The notes below the pieces were generated by a model that saw only the letters and a list, made by a program, of their open reading frames with translations, was not told the DNA's origin and did no database searches. 64,000 bases of DNA. It comes from Prorocentrum cordatum. Lineage: Eukaryota > Sar > Dinophyceae > Prorocentrales > Prorocentraceae. Below, piece after piece: positions 42,806 through 53,249 of this stretch. The stretch's first letter is position 1; each line of letters begins with the position of its first letter. The stretch lies in contig CAUYUJ010017841.1 of the NCBI GenBank assembly GCA_963575745.1, positions 113,165 to 177,164 of the forward strand, given 5' to 3'. A program made the translations under genes and the position numbers.

Positions 42806-43492
42806 CTCCCTCCTCCCGCGTCGTTGTCGTCGTCGTCGTCGCCTACGTCCTGTGTCTTTCTCGTCTGTGTCTTTCCTCGTGTTCGTCGTCGTCGTCCTCT
42901 TTGGCGTCGTGGTCGTTTCCGTCGTCGTTGTCGCCGTGGTCGTCCTTCCTCCTCCTCCCTCGTCGTCGTCGTCGTCCGTCGTCGGCGTCTCGTCGTCGTC
43001 CCTCCTATTTCGTCGCCGTCGTCGTCGTCGTTGTCGTCGTCGTCGCGTCGTCGTCTTCCCTCCTCCCTCGTCGTTGTCGTCGTCGGCGTCGCCATCCTTC
43101 CCCCTTCTTCGTCGTTCGCGTCGTCGCCGTCCTCCCTCCTCCCTCGTTGTCGTTGTCGTCGTTGTCGCCGTCGTCGTCCTTCTCCCTCCCTCGTCGTCGT
43201 CGTCTTCGTTGGCGACGTCGCGTCGTCTTCGTCGTCGTCGTCGGCGTCGGCGTCGGCGTCTTCGTTGTCGTCGGCGTCGGCGTCGTCGTCGTCGTCGTCG
43301 TCGTCGTGGTCGGCCGTCTTGCTTCTCCGGCCTTCTTGGGGCGCTCTGGAGACGCCCCCGAGGGCTCCAAGGCGACCCCGGAGCGATATCTGTGGTCGAT
43401 CCCACATGGTTTTGCAAACCAAGTTGCGGGTGCGTGGGTGGGATGATTGCGCGAGCAGTGGAATTGACAGCTTCAAGTTCGGCAAGTGCTTG

Positions 43493-43565
43493 ATTCTCCT
43501 TTCTAAGAAGAGAATAGACTCCCCCCCCCCGGACTTATCGGTTCTCCCTGGGATATTATAATTTC

Positions 43566-43599
<34 letters not shown>

Positions 43600-45523
43600 T
43601 CTGCACACTCGTCCATCCTAAATTTGAAATCGTATCATCCCAGCTAGGCCGGTTTCCCCCCCCTGAGGTTCCCTTGTAGAAAACACTATGCGGTGACATT
43701 ATTTGAGAGAGCGTGATCCACCGCCGCTTCACTGTGGAAAATTGCCAACCTTTTCCTCCGGAGCCCGTCCCCCCCCCCCCCCCCCCACCGACCCCCCCCC
43801 CCCTCCCTGCCGGACCCCCCCCCCCCCCTCCCTCCCGGCAAACCCCCCCCCCCTCTCCCCTAACACCTCCCCCCCCCCCCTCCCCCTCGAAAGCCGGGGG
43901 GGGGTCACTACCGGTTTGAACCCCTCCCCCCCCCCCCCCCCTCCGGATCCGGAAAACCGGGGGGGGTCACCACCGGTTGAACCCCCCCCCCTCGAAAACC
44001 GGAGGGGGGTCACTAACACGCACCGCCAGCAAACGACTCCCGGTCCCTACCACCGCTCGCATCACATCCCCCATTGTTGTTCCCAGCACCACTGTCCTCA
44101 CCACCACTGTCCCCACTGGTTCCACCACCGTCCCTATTGTCCCCACCAGTGCCCCCACCGCTGTCGCACTGTCCCCACTGTTCCCACAACTGTTCCCACC
44201 ACGGTTCCACTCCCCACTGTCTCCACGGACCCAACCACTGCCTATCCCCATTGTCCCCACTGTCCCACTGACTCCTCCGCTGTCCCACTGAGCTGTCCCA
44301 CTGTTTCCACCACTGTCCCCACTGTCCCCACCACTGTCCCCACTGTACCTCTGTCCCATTGTCCCACCGCCGTCCTCGCCACCGCCTTTACCAGTGTCTC
44401 CACCACCACTGTACCCTCCACAGTCCCAGTGTTTCCACCTCATTCCCACTGTCCCCACACCACTGTCCCCACCACCACCGTTCCCGCCACTGTCCACTGT
44501 CCCCCCTGTTCCCACCATTGTCCCCACCACTGTCCCCACCACTACCGTCCCCACCACTGTCCCACTGTCCCCCCGCTGTCCCCACCACTGTCCCGCTGTC
44601 CCCTCACCACTGTCCCCACCAACACCGTCCCCACCACTGTCCGCACCCCCACTCGGTTTTCGAGGGGGGGGGGGGGTTCGAACCGGTAGTGACCCTCCCC
44701 CTTTTCATGATGAGCTGGGGGGGGGGGAGGGGTTCGAACCGGTAGTGACCCCCCCCCCGGTTTGCCGCCAGCAGCGGTAGAACACGCTCTTTCCATTATT
44801 TGTTCTAACATGACATTTTTTTCGCGAATCTCTTGCAACAAATGAGACGAAGTGCACACGCGCGCGTCGTCGCGCGCGCATGCCGAAATCCTTCAAAAAC
44901 CTTCGGTGCGGGAAGGGTTTCGCAATCGAGTTTTCAAAAAACATACAAAAACACAGCGTTTCGTAACACTGAATCGCTAAGAAAGCTTACGCGCGAGCTC
45001 TTGCGAAATCTTACGAAAACCAGAGGTTTTCCAAGATTTTCACAAAATCCTACTAAACGGGCTTCGCGCGCGCTCTTGGCGAAATCTGTCGAACGCCCTT
45101 GCGCGTGTGCCGTCGCGAGAATCCCCTTCAAAAAATAGGACGAAGTGCAGACGCGCGCGTAGTCGCGCCCGTATGCCGAAAACCTTCAAAACCCATCGGC
45201 TTGGGAAGGATTTCAAAATCGTGTGCCCAAAACACCTACAAACACACAAGGTTTCGCAACACGGATTTGCAACACAAGCGTGCGCGCGCGCTCTTGCGTC
45301 GTCGTCGTCGTCGTCGTCGCCGTCCTCCCTCCTCCCGCGTCGTTGTCGTCGTCGTCGTCGCCTACGTCGTCCTGTGTCTTTCCTCGTGTTCGTCGTCGTC
45401 GTCCTCTTTGGCGTCGTGGTCGTTTCCGTCGTCGTTGTCGCCGTGGTCGTCCTTCCTTCCTCCTCCCTCGTCGTCGTCGTCGTCCGTCGTCGGCGTCTCG
45501 TCGTCGTCCCTCCTATTTCGTCG

Positions 45524-45561
<38 letters not shown>

Positions 45562-45941
45562 GTCGTCGTCGTCTTCCCTCCTCCCTCGTCGTTGCCGTCG
45601 TCGGCGTCGCCGTCCTTCCTCCTTCTTCTTCGTTCGCGTCGTCGCCGTCCTCCCTCTTCCCTCGTCGTTGTCGTCGTTGTCGTCATTGTCGCCGTCGTCG
45701 TCCTTCCTCCTCCTCCGTCGTCGTCTTCGTTGGCGTCGTCGTCGTCGTATTCGTCGTCGTCGGCGTCGGCGTCGGTGTCGTCGTCGAAATCGTCGGAAAC
45801 GTCTTCGGTGTCGTCGTCGTTGTCGTCGGTGTCGTTGTAGTCGGTCTTAAGAGGTTTTGCAAACCAAGTTGCGGGTGGGTGGGTGGGATGTTTGCGCGAG
45901 CAGTGGAGATGACGAGTTCAAGTTCAGCAGAGTGGATTCCA
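43493..45941 (+). repeat. Tandem repeat R, copy 3, split by an inverted-repeat element
   Basis: The left part, 43493-43704, matches the R start, with an extra TA microsatellite near 43578-43598. After the insertion, 44802-45941 contains both subunits, the GTC array (45297-45840) and the AAGTTGCGGGTGGGTGGG tail. Without the insert and duplicated bases it is about 1.35 kb. Confidence 0.8.
43705..44793. mobile_element. Non-autonomous DNA transposon with terminal inverted repeats and 8-bp target duplication
   Basis: The termini are inverted repeats of 24 bp matching at 20 positions: GAGAGAGCGTGATCCACC on the left, and GAAAGAGCGTGTTCTACC read inward from the right. The direct duplication CATTATTT flanks them (43697-43704 and 44794-44801). 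Uninterrupted R copies carry the single site (CATTTTTTG at about 38191). Inside are poly-C/G tracts and inverted GTCACTACCGGTTTGAACCC words near both ends. A ~15-bp CCCCACCACTGTCCC minisatellite runs at 44085-44650. No transposase is present. An 8-bp duplication is compatible with hAT-like elements, but the termini do not settle the superfamily. Confidence 0.75.
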
Positions 45942-46002
45942 CAACATAAATTGTACCATATCTATTGCACCACATGTATTACACACTATGTGTGGAGCAG
46001 TA
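45941..46002. repeat. ATTGCACCACAT minisatellite (module I, right copy)
   Basis: Short run of TATTGCACCACATGTATT-like units after the last R copy, equivalent to 36590-36716. Confidence 0.5.
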
Positions 46003-46570
46003 TCGGAGGTTGGGTGGTGAAATCGAAGTGGAACGTGGAGCCCCCCACCAGTAAATCGATTTCGGTTTCGGGTTCGTGTTGTGCATGCGGACGAGGCGAA
46101 GCTGCGTTGGCGGGCGAGAGGAATGACTCCGCTAGGGCGGGTTAAGGGTCGTTGACCGCCCCTTCTACCTCTGGTGGGCGGGCGGTGGCAGGGTTGTCCT
46201 GCCGTGGTGTCCCTTCCTTGTCCGCCTCCCCCCCGCGGTGGGCGGGCGGTGGCCGGGTTGTCCTGTCGTGGTGTCCCGTCAGTGTCTCGTCGGTGTCCCG
46301 TCGCTGTTCCGTCGCTGTCCCGTCGGTGTCCTGTCGGTGTCCCGTTGGTGTCCAGTCGGTGTCCCGTCGGTGTCCCGTCGGTGTCCCATCGGTGTCACGT
46401 CGGTGTCCCTTTGGTGTCCCATTGGTGTCCCGTCGGTGTCGCGTGGTGGGATCGATAGTGAGATTTATAGTGATGTCGATCGAGCAAGTGAGATCGACAG
46501 TAAGATCGAGCGAGCGAGATCGATAGTAAGACCGATCGAGAGATCCATAGTCAGATCGAACGTGAGATCC
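46003..46570. repeat. Repeat family T, copy 2
   Basis: The head (CGGAGGTTGGG, GAGCCCCCCACC, CGATTTCGG, GCGAGAGGAATGA) is followed by 11-bp GGTGTCCCGTC units (about 46270-46440) and a longer GATCGATAG-type tail. It corresponds to 35027-35600. Confidence 0.7.
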
Positions 46571-46872
46571 ATTGGTGCCCCGATGGTGTCCCGTCGGTGT
46601 CCAGCGGGTGTCCAGCGGGTGTCCCGTCGGTGTCCCATGAGGAGGATGAAGAGGAGGAGGATGAGGAGGGAGGGAGGATGAGGAGGAGGAGGCAAATCAG
46701 AAGGAGGAGGCGGAGGAGGCGGCGGAGGAGGACGACGGGTGCGGAGGCGTCTGCGACTGCGAGGGGCGGCGAGGGCAGGCGACTGGGGGGGGCGTGCCGC
46801 TCCTTCCCACCCCCCTCGTCGGGGCTCGCGCGGCGTGGGGTCAGCGCCAAGGGGGGTCAGCCAGTTCCTTCT

Positions 46873-47089
46873 TGATGGGCCTGTTTTCCACCACCACCAC
46901 CATCAGTTGGAGGGGGAGGGGGTCCTCCTCCTCCTCCTCCTCCTCCTGCAACTCCTCCACCTCCTTCCCCCCTCCTCCTCCTCCTCCTCCTCCTCCTCCT
47001 CCTCGTCCTCTTCGTCCTCCTCCTCCTCGTCCTCCACCTCCTCCCCCGCTTTCAACTTATGGTGGTGGTGGTGGAAAACAGGCCCATCA
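46873..47089. mobile_element. Palindromic transposon P, copy 2 (TCC core)
   Basis: TGATGGGCCTGTTTTCCACC on the left, and its complement (GGTGGAAAACAGGCCCATCA) on the right. Arms continue inward through CCACCAT to AGTTG. The core is (TCC)n, opposite in orientation to copies 1 and 3. The 5-bp flanks are CTTCT (46868-46872) and CCTCT (47090-47094), a target duplication with one difference. Confidence 0.8.
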
Positions 47090-47679
47090 CCTCTGGCTGA
47101 CCCGGGTTTGGGAACCACGTGGGGGCCGACGTCGGCTGAGCTTCGCGACAGGCCCCTGGCGGACCTGGCCAGGGTCGGTGCCTGCCCCCCCCCGCCCCCA
47201 CGAGAGGCGAGAGCCAGTATCCTTGAGCCAATCCCCATCCCCATCCCGGTTCCCACCATCTTGCCACCCCAGTTGGGGATGTACCCTTCGAAGCCCGAAG
47301 GAAACGGCCTATGTCCCCAGCTCGTGGGGTAAATCGGCCAGTGGGGCCCGGGCCACCTCAGTGGTGATACAGTCAACCCGCATAGCAAGGATGAGCGGCT
47401 TTCCAAGGTCACCCTTGCATCCTGGCCCCTCGGTCCATCCTTGGCCGCTTCCGCTGGCCGCGCCCCGCTCGCAGAGTGTCGACATTGCCTTCCATGGCCC
47501 TGGCATCCCTATCGTGCGTCCTGACCTACACGGGTGGACTGTACCCAGACATCCGGCCGCTCCAATTTAAGGTCCAGACTACCTCCCTGGGGCCGGTTCT
47601 TCGTCCCGAGTTGTTTTTTCTCGCTACCGAGGCCCGGCGAGGGCCCCCGGAGGCTCGAGATTGCCAGAATCCCGCCGCT

Positions 47680-48290
47680 CCAATTTTCAAGGGAGGAGAA
47701 AGCACCCGGACCGGACAATTGGCGTTTATTGATCAGTTTTGGGCGTTTTTTAAACAGCCCTGCCCTGTTCGGTTCTTTCAGCGGGGGCGTCTAGTAAACG
47801 GCCTCGCTTGACGGGGTGGTTCTTCTGGGGGTGGATTTTCTGCCCTCCAAATTTTGATGGGAGCGTCGGATCTCTGGATACTCTGGATCGCTTCACAATC
47901 GCCCCCCCCCTTGGAGTGCACTGAGAGGTTGGCCGCTGCGCGTCCGCGCGGGTGCCAGGGGGAGGGTCTGGGGTTCGTTCCGTTCCCCGCTGGGGCACGG
48001 GGCTGGTGCCCGGTGGGGGGTTGGCCGCGCCGCGTTTTCACGTTTGTCACCACCCCGTTTATTAATAAGAAGTTTGGAGTTGTGAGCCCCGATTCAATGG
48101 AGAAAAAACCACCTGGACCGGACAGTAGGCGTTCACTACACGGCCCTGGGCGTTTACTAAACAGCCCTGCCCTGTGCGATTCCGTCTTTGGGCGTGTTTA
48201 CTGAACGGCTTCGCGTGTCGGGGTGGTTATTATGGGGGTGGATCTGTTGCCCTCTAAATTTTTTGGGAGCGTCGGATCTCTGGGTAGGGA
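47680..48290. repeat. Direct duplication of ~190 bp at ~408-bp spacing
   Basis: 47690-47886 and 48098-48290 share GGACCGGACA, TAAACAGCCCTGCCCTG, a CGGGGTGGTT step, TGGGGGTGGAT and GGGAGCGTCGGATCTCTGG in the same order. No coding function is evident. Confidence 0.65.
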
Positions 48291-48316
48291 TCGGCCAAAA
48301 CGATGCTTGGAGAGGT

Positions 48317-48546
48317 TGATGGGTTTGTTTTCCACCACCACCACAAGTTGGAGGGGGGAAGGAGGTGGAGGACGAGGAGGAGGAGGACGAAGAGGACGAA
48401 GAGGAGGAAGAGGAGGAGGAGGAGGAGGAGGAGGAGGAGGGGGGGGAAGGAGGTAGAGGAGTTGCAGGAGGAGGAGGAGGAGGAGGAGGGGGAGGAGGAC
48501 CCCCTCCCCCTCCAACTTATGGTGGTGGTGGAAAACAGGCCCGTCA
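48317..48546. mobile_element. Palindromic transposon P, copy 3 (GGA core)
   Basis: TGATGGGTTTGTTTTCCACC on the left and the complement of GGTGGAAAACAGGCCCGTCA on the right. Inner arms read CAAGTTGGAGGGGG on the left and CCCCCTCCAACTT on the right. The core is (GGA)n. It is flanked on both sides by GAGGT (48312-48316 and 48547-48551). Confidence 0.8.
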
Positions 48547-48619
48547 GAGGTGGCCGCTGCGGCGAACGCCCTCCGCGGCCTCTCCAACGAGACGGCGCGC
48601 CCGCCGCCGCCCCGCCCGG

Positions 48620-48700
48620 CCGCCTGTCGTCGGGCGCCTGCCGTCGGCCGTCCGTCGTCGGCCGTCGGGCGCTGGTCGTCGTCGTCGCCGCCGTCGTCGC

Positions 48701-48747
<47 letters not shown>

Positions 48748-48787
48748 TCCTCGCCGCCGTCGCCGCCGCCGCCGCCGCCACCGCCGC

Positions 48788-48821
<34 letters not shown>

Positions 48822-48850
48822 GTCTTCTTCTTCTTCGGAGGAGGAGGAGG
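48620..48850. repeat. CGT/CCG triplet array
   Basis: (GTC)n and (GCC)n runs ending in TTC and GGA triplets. Long frames here are repeat-derived. Confidence 0.85.
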
Positions 48851-49149
48851 CGGCCCGGGAGGAGGGGTATAGGGAGGAGTGGAAGCGGGAGAAGGCTTCT
48901 TCTGGCTTCCTTTGCCCTCTGGGCCTTGCGAGCTGCAGCCCCGAGCCACGGCACTCTCACGCGTGTTTTCTTGGAAGGGCGAAACCCAGATCTCGGACGT
49001 CGCGCTATGCTCGCAGCGCGGACATCAAGAGGTCCAGCCCCTTCCCTAGGACCAATTTTGTATCCCGAGGCGTTTGACAGTCCCTGGGCCCGGGGGCCCG
49101 GCGAGGGCTCTGGAAATAGAGAATTGCGACACATCTCCCGCTAAGTTTT

Positions 49150-50068
49150 TCGGCGGCGCGAGGCGGTCTGGGACGCCATAGAGCGTGATTGTGATCGAAG
49201 GAGAGAAATCGACATAAACATCAGCTTTCGGAGGTCCGCGCTCATTTCTTGGATCGGCGCTGGACCCCTTCTGGCGGCGCCTACGTGCTCCCCACATTGG
49301 GCACCGAGCTGAAGTCAGCTTGGATTCAGAAACTATCGGTACTGCTGTTGCCACCCATGTGGGAACCGTTGTCGCTTGAGGGCCTGACAGAAGTCTCACC
49401 ATAACTGTACAGATGAGCCTTTGCTGGATAGCTCGGATGGGCGAAGCCGTGGCGGCATTCCACGCAAGCCATACAGTCCGGTTTACGGTCATCGCGCAGG
49501 TAGATACAAGCATCAGGGAACGGATGATCCCTTTTGATCTCTTGTCCGACTTCTCTCTTGTCCCTTTGATCTCTTGAAAGTTGGGATTGCAGCGAAACTC
49601 TTGCAGCACAATTATCGACAGAACGCTCGAGGTCAGATGCTGCCGTCCTTTTGCTGTACTGCGAGCGTACCACTGACAAGGATGTGTTCAGGCAAAGAAT
49701 TTGTGGGACGTTAAAGCCATTGTCGTTGGAGACATTGAGGCAGTGCGAGTGCTACAGTTCCGAGTTGAGGAATCAGCCGGGCCAGCAAAAGTCAAAACGC
49801 GCATTTCCACGTGGAGTATCACGCCTGTATCGCGTGTTCGATATTTGTGGAAGTGTTTGGCCTCCACCTTGCCTGGGTTGCTGAAGTGCGCTGTGGATGG
49901 AAGCCGAGCTTGCACATGCTGGCACGATAAGGGACCACAAACCGAGACAACGTGCCATCGATAGGCATCCCTCCGACAAGGACAACACTCGAACTGTGAA
50001 CTTCGAGCCCTTCTGATATGACGCTCCTGGGCTCGGTAGTCTTGAGACTGGCGTGCCTGACGACTCAT
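49150..50068 (-). pseudogene. Possible decayed coding sequence, unknown
   Basis: On the minus strand two adjoining frames show more natural composition than their surroundings. 50068-49688 includes FECCPCRRDAYRWHVVSVCG and FSNPGKVEAKHFHKYRTRDT. 49679-49326 includes CIYLRDDRKPDCMACVECRH. The cysteines suggest a metal-binding fold, but no family is recognised, and frameshifts would be needed to join the parts. The call is weak. Confidence 0.25.
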
Positions 50069-50444
50069 TGGCTGGGTCGTTGCAGTCGTCTTCGTCCGTC
50101 GTGGTTCGTCGTTGTTAGTTCGCCGTCGTTGTTATCGTTTTTCGCATATCTCCACCAGTCCATCCTGTGCCAACATATTTTGGCGTTACAAGCGCGCACT
50201 TCAGAGCGGCAGGGTGTCTGCGGGCCATGTGGTTCTCCATTCAACCGCTCATGGCTCGCAATAGCGCAGGAGGCAGTGCCAGTGGAGGCTGGTTTTCTTG
50301 GCGATCGAGCTGGGACCCTTCATCGGCGCCGTGGCACCCTAGCAACTATTTTTAAGTCGGGCGTGTCCCTCTACAGGAGGAATCTTCAATAATAAGCAAC
50401 AAACAGTCGGGGGACGATTTTTGATGACTTTTGGAGTATGATCC

Positions 50445-50975
50445 CTACCTAGGCTCTGCCTAGAGGGTTCTTACTTTGTTTGCTTAAAGGGGCCGGGCAG
50501 TGTAGGCCGCCCCGGGCGGTTCCCCCAGTCCCCGCCCCGCGGTTCCCCCAGTTGCGCCCCCTAGCTTTAGTTTTAGCTTCAGCTTTAGCTTTAGCTTTAG
50601 CTTCAGCTTTAGCTTTAGCTTTAGCTTAGCTTTAGCGTTAGCTTTAGCGTTAGCTTTAGCTTAGCTTTAGCTTAGCTTTAGCTTAGCTTTAGCTTTAGCT
50701 TTAGCTTAGCTTTAGCTTAGCTTTAGCTTAGCTTTAGCTTAGCTTTAACTGAGCTTTAGCTGAGCTTTAGCTTAGCTTTAGCTTAGCTTTAGCTGAGCTT
50801 TAGCTGAGCTATAGCTTAGCTTTAGCTGAGCTTTAGCTTAGCTGCAGCTTAGCTGCAGCTTAGCTTAGCGTAGCTTAGCTTTAGCTTAACTTTAGCTTAG
50901 CTTTAGCTGAGCTTTAGCTTAGCTTTACCGTTACTACTAATGCTGCTTTCCTAGGGGCTCCAACTCCTAGGTAGG
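50445..50975. repeat. TTTAGC/TTAGC array between hairpin-forming inverted ends
   Basis: About 50565-50935 is made of TTTAGC and TTAGC words (11- and 17-bp combinations such as AGCTTTAGCTTAGC). The edges carry an inverted CCCTACCTAGG: 50445-50455 on plus, complement at about 50966-50976. Each edge can also fold by itself (CTAGGCTCTGCCTAG on the left, CTAGG...CCTAG on the right). A G/C-rich spacer lies at 50485-50565. No gene is present. Confidence 0.75.
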
Positions 50976-51429
50976 GTCGCACTGGGATAAATTTACTTTT
51001 CGTCCGAAATCAGCCTGCAAGAGGGCATGCCCGACCCAAGACTGCACTGATTCCAGTCATGGTGGGGCAGGTCGGGAGGCGGCTCCGCGCCGGAAGTGCC
51101 CAGCGCCTGGGTGCGGTGAGACCTGGGCCTTGGCCCCTCCGTGCAACCGCTGCGGTGCTCCCCGCGGTCAGCCGTCAGCTGACGCCGCTGCTGGTCCTCG
51201 TGGCGTCTGGTCTCGTCGCTCTAACGTTCCCCGGCGCCCGGGTCCCGTTCCACCAGGTCCGTGGCACCAGGCAGGGAGGGGTAGGAGTAGGAGTAAGAAC
51301 CAGTGGCGATGCCAGTGTTCGATTTGATTAAGCCTCCCCCCCAGCTCAGAAGACGGACGAGACGAGGATGCCCCACAGCAATGGACCTTATGCACTACAT
51401 GCAATGACAAACTGAGGATCCCACCCATC

Positions 51430-52437
51430 TTGTGTGTTGCGATGTCAACCGAAACTGTGACAAACCCATTGCACACTCAGGCCCGAGATACACAGCTTGG
51501 CAACGCACCAGGCAGGGAGGGGCCCAACCAGCTTCGGAAGGAGGAGGAGGAGGAGGCAGCAGCGGCGAGGTTCCGCTCGGGTCAAGGGGTCTGCGGCTTC
51601 TGGCCGTGCCGGCCAGGGAGGGAGGGCGACACCGACACGGCAGCTCCGTGTCGGACGAAGCTGGATGCGTTGGCGTCCAGCGCGGATGCCGTCTCGAAGC
51701 CATTGCAATCTCATATGGCCGACATTTATCACCAGTCTGTCAGGCTCGACCCGAAGTTGGAATCCGATAGTTAAATATACAAGCGTTCGGCGTTGGGTAG
51801 CAGAAAGTCTCGTTTGCTGGCTTGTCTCGTCAATGCATCTTTGGTGGCAGCACGTGCAGGAGAAGGTGGCGCAGCTCCATCCTAAAGTTATCCCTGGTTA
51901 CGACGATGATCTGGGCGTCGCTCTTAATCTTCGTGATCTTGTGGCTGGCAGTATTTCCAATCTTCGCATTGGCGATAGTGTGTTGTTCGATGATCTCCGT
52001 GACTTGTACGATCTGGACCGCAGGGCATCTGCCAAGGTCAGAAGCGCCGTGCCGAGCTCAAGGAGAGTACTGCGGCAGCTGCTCAGAATCTGTTCAAGGA
52101 AGCGACTGCCATGGCGCGCGCAGTCAAGGCGCATTATCAGGCTCTCATCGAGCGCACTCCGGCCAAGCGCCGCAAAACCACCGACGGCGTCGCGATCCTT
52201 GTCGATGGGGGCGAGACAGCGGCGGCCGAGCCTCAGCAATCACGCAGCCAGGAGCAACCAGCGCCAGCAGGATCATCCGGTGCGTCAGCATCGCTGGGCC
52301 CAGCGGCAACGGCCGCCGCGCGTGCTGAGGCTGAGCGTATTGCTGAACGTCTGCAGGCTGACAGTGCCGCTGGTGGCGATGGGCCTGTCCAGTGCCAGGC
52401 CAGTCCCCCCCCCCCAGGCGGCGCAGCCCGCGCTTAA
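51430..52437 (+). pseudogene. Possible retroelement ORF1-like or gene remnant, frameshifted
   Basis: Parts in different frames look coding. 51640-51774 reads DALASSADAVSKPLQSHMAD. 51830-52020 reads HVQEKVAQLHPKVIPGYDDD then SISNLRIGDSVLFDDLRDLY. After a one-base shift near 52020 comes ELKESTAAAAQNLFKEATAM with a Lys/Arg patch, and an Ala/Gln/Pro tail that ends at 52437. The helical, charged composition directly before a possible endonuclease remnant suggests ORF1 of a non-LTR element. That is inference; a host gene with an unseen intron is the alternative. Confidence 0.35.
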
Positions 52438-52454
52438 GGGGGGGGGCGGGGGTC

Positions 52455-53141
52455 CGTCTCAGCGTCGCGTCCGTCAACGGTAACTACTCGTGGTGGTCGG
52501 TCAAGGATTGGCTGCCACCTGTCAGCGCTGAGGTATTTCAGCGCAGGAGCACGAGCTCATCGCGCAAGAGGCCCTGGACAGGGCCTCCTCTTCTTGTTAG
52601 GCCAGATGGTGGGACAGCATCTGGGCCCCCGCCGCGCAGGGCCCAGGATGAAGCCCATCTTGGAGCTGGCCATCCTCTGCAGGTCCACGCTGGACCTCCA
52701 CTCTCCGTCGGAAGGCGCCATGGTGGTGCCCCATCGTGCTGTCGCCGCTTTCCATGCCCCCAAAGCGAGGTGCTCTGCTCTTGTTTTGTTCCCCGTGCCT
52801 TCGGGATCCGGACGGCTTCTAGGATTTTAGCTTGGACGTTTTTTCTTCGGTTGCAGGCGTGGTGGGGCCCGCGCGTGGGCGCCCGTTCATCGCTGGAGGA
52901 AGCTGAAACACGGAACCCAGCACGTTGTCTCGATCTAAGATTGCACCCGGTATGGTGGGTCAGATTATCATTAGCGGGGCCCCGGCTTGCCGCGCTGGGG
53001 GCCCTAAGGCGTGCGGTTTTCCAAGCCCGCTTACGTTGGGCCCCGTCCTTCGCGCGGTGGCCCCAGGGCCCGAAACTGATCCGAAGAGGTCGAACTGGAG
53101 GGAAAACGCCAGGATCGGAACATTCAATTCGCCTAAGGTGA
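52455..53141 (+). pseudogene. Possible degraded AP-endonuclease region of a non-LTR element
   Basis: LSVASVNGNYSWWSVKDWLP is followed, in shifting frames, by a glutamate-containing helix and by GAMVVPHRAVAAFH. The order (short strand with Asn, W-rich helix, later VPHR strand) resembles endonuclease domains of dinoflagellate non-LTR elements, but catalytic residues cannot be assigned. A 249-codon frame (52392-53141) and a minus-strand frame also span this part. Confidence 0.25.
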
Positions 53142-53249
53142 GGGGTCGTCGCCGCCATTGTCGTCGTCGTTCGTCGTCGCAGGTCATGATTCGAAGACCC
53201 AGGTCAGGGCCCAGAGTTTCGGGCGAGCATCCACGCCGCTTGGGTTGAA

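Larger units (their letters stand above)
38019..43492 (+). repeat. Tandem repeat R, copy 2, split by a retroelement
   Basis: The left part, 38019-38430, matches copy 1 from its start to TTAAGACAACAATTGGTTTT. The right part, 42514-43492, resumes with CCGAGATTTTCACAACATGC and runs through the GTC array (42771-43315) to the AAGTTGCGGGTG tail. With the 4.08-kb insertion removed, the unit is about 1.39 kb. Confidence 0.8.

Noticed and set aside
44670-44760. GGTTCGAACC words resembling a tRNA T-arm
   Set aside because: They belong to inverted repeats of the 1.1-kb DNA transposon; no acceptor stem or anticodon arm can be built around them.
46873-47089. Considered family P as a plain TCC microsatellite
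   Set aside because: The 30-bp inverted arms and 5-bp flanking duplications in all three copies show a mobile element rather than a bare microsatellite.
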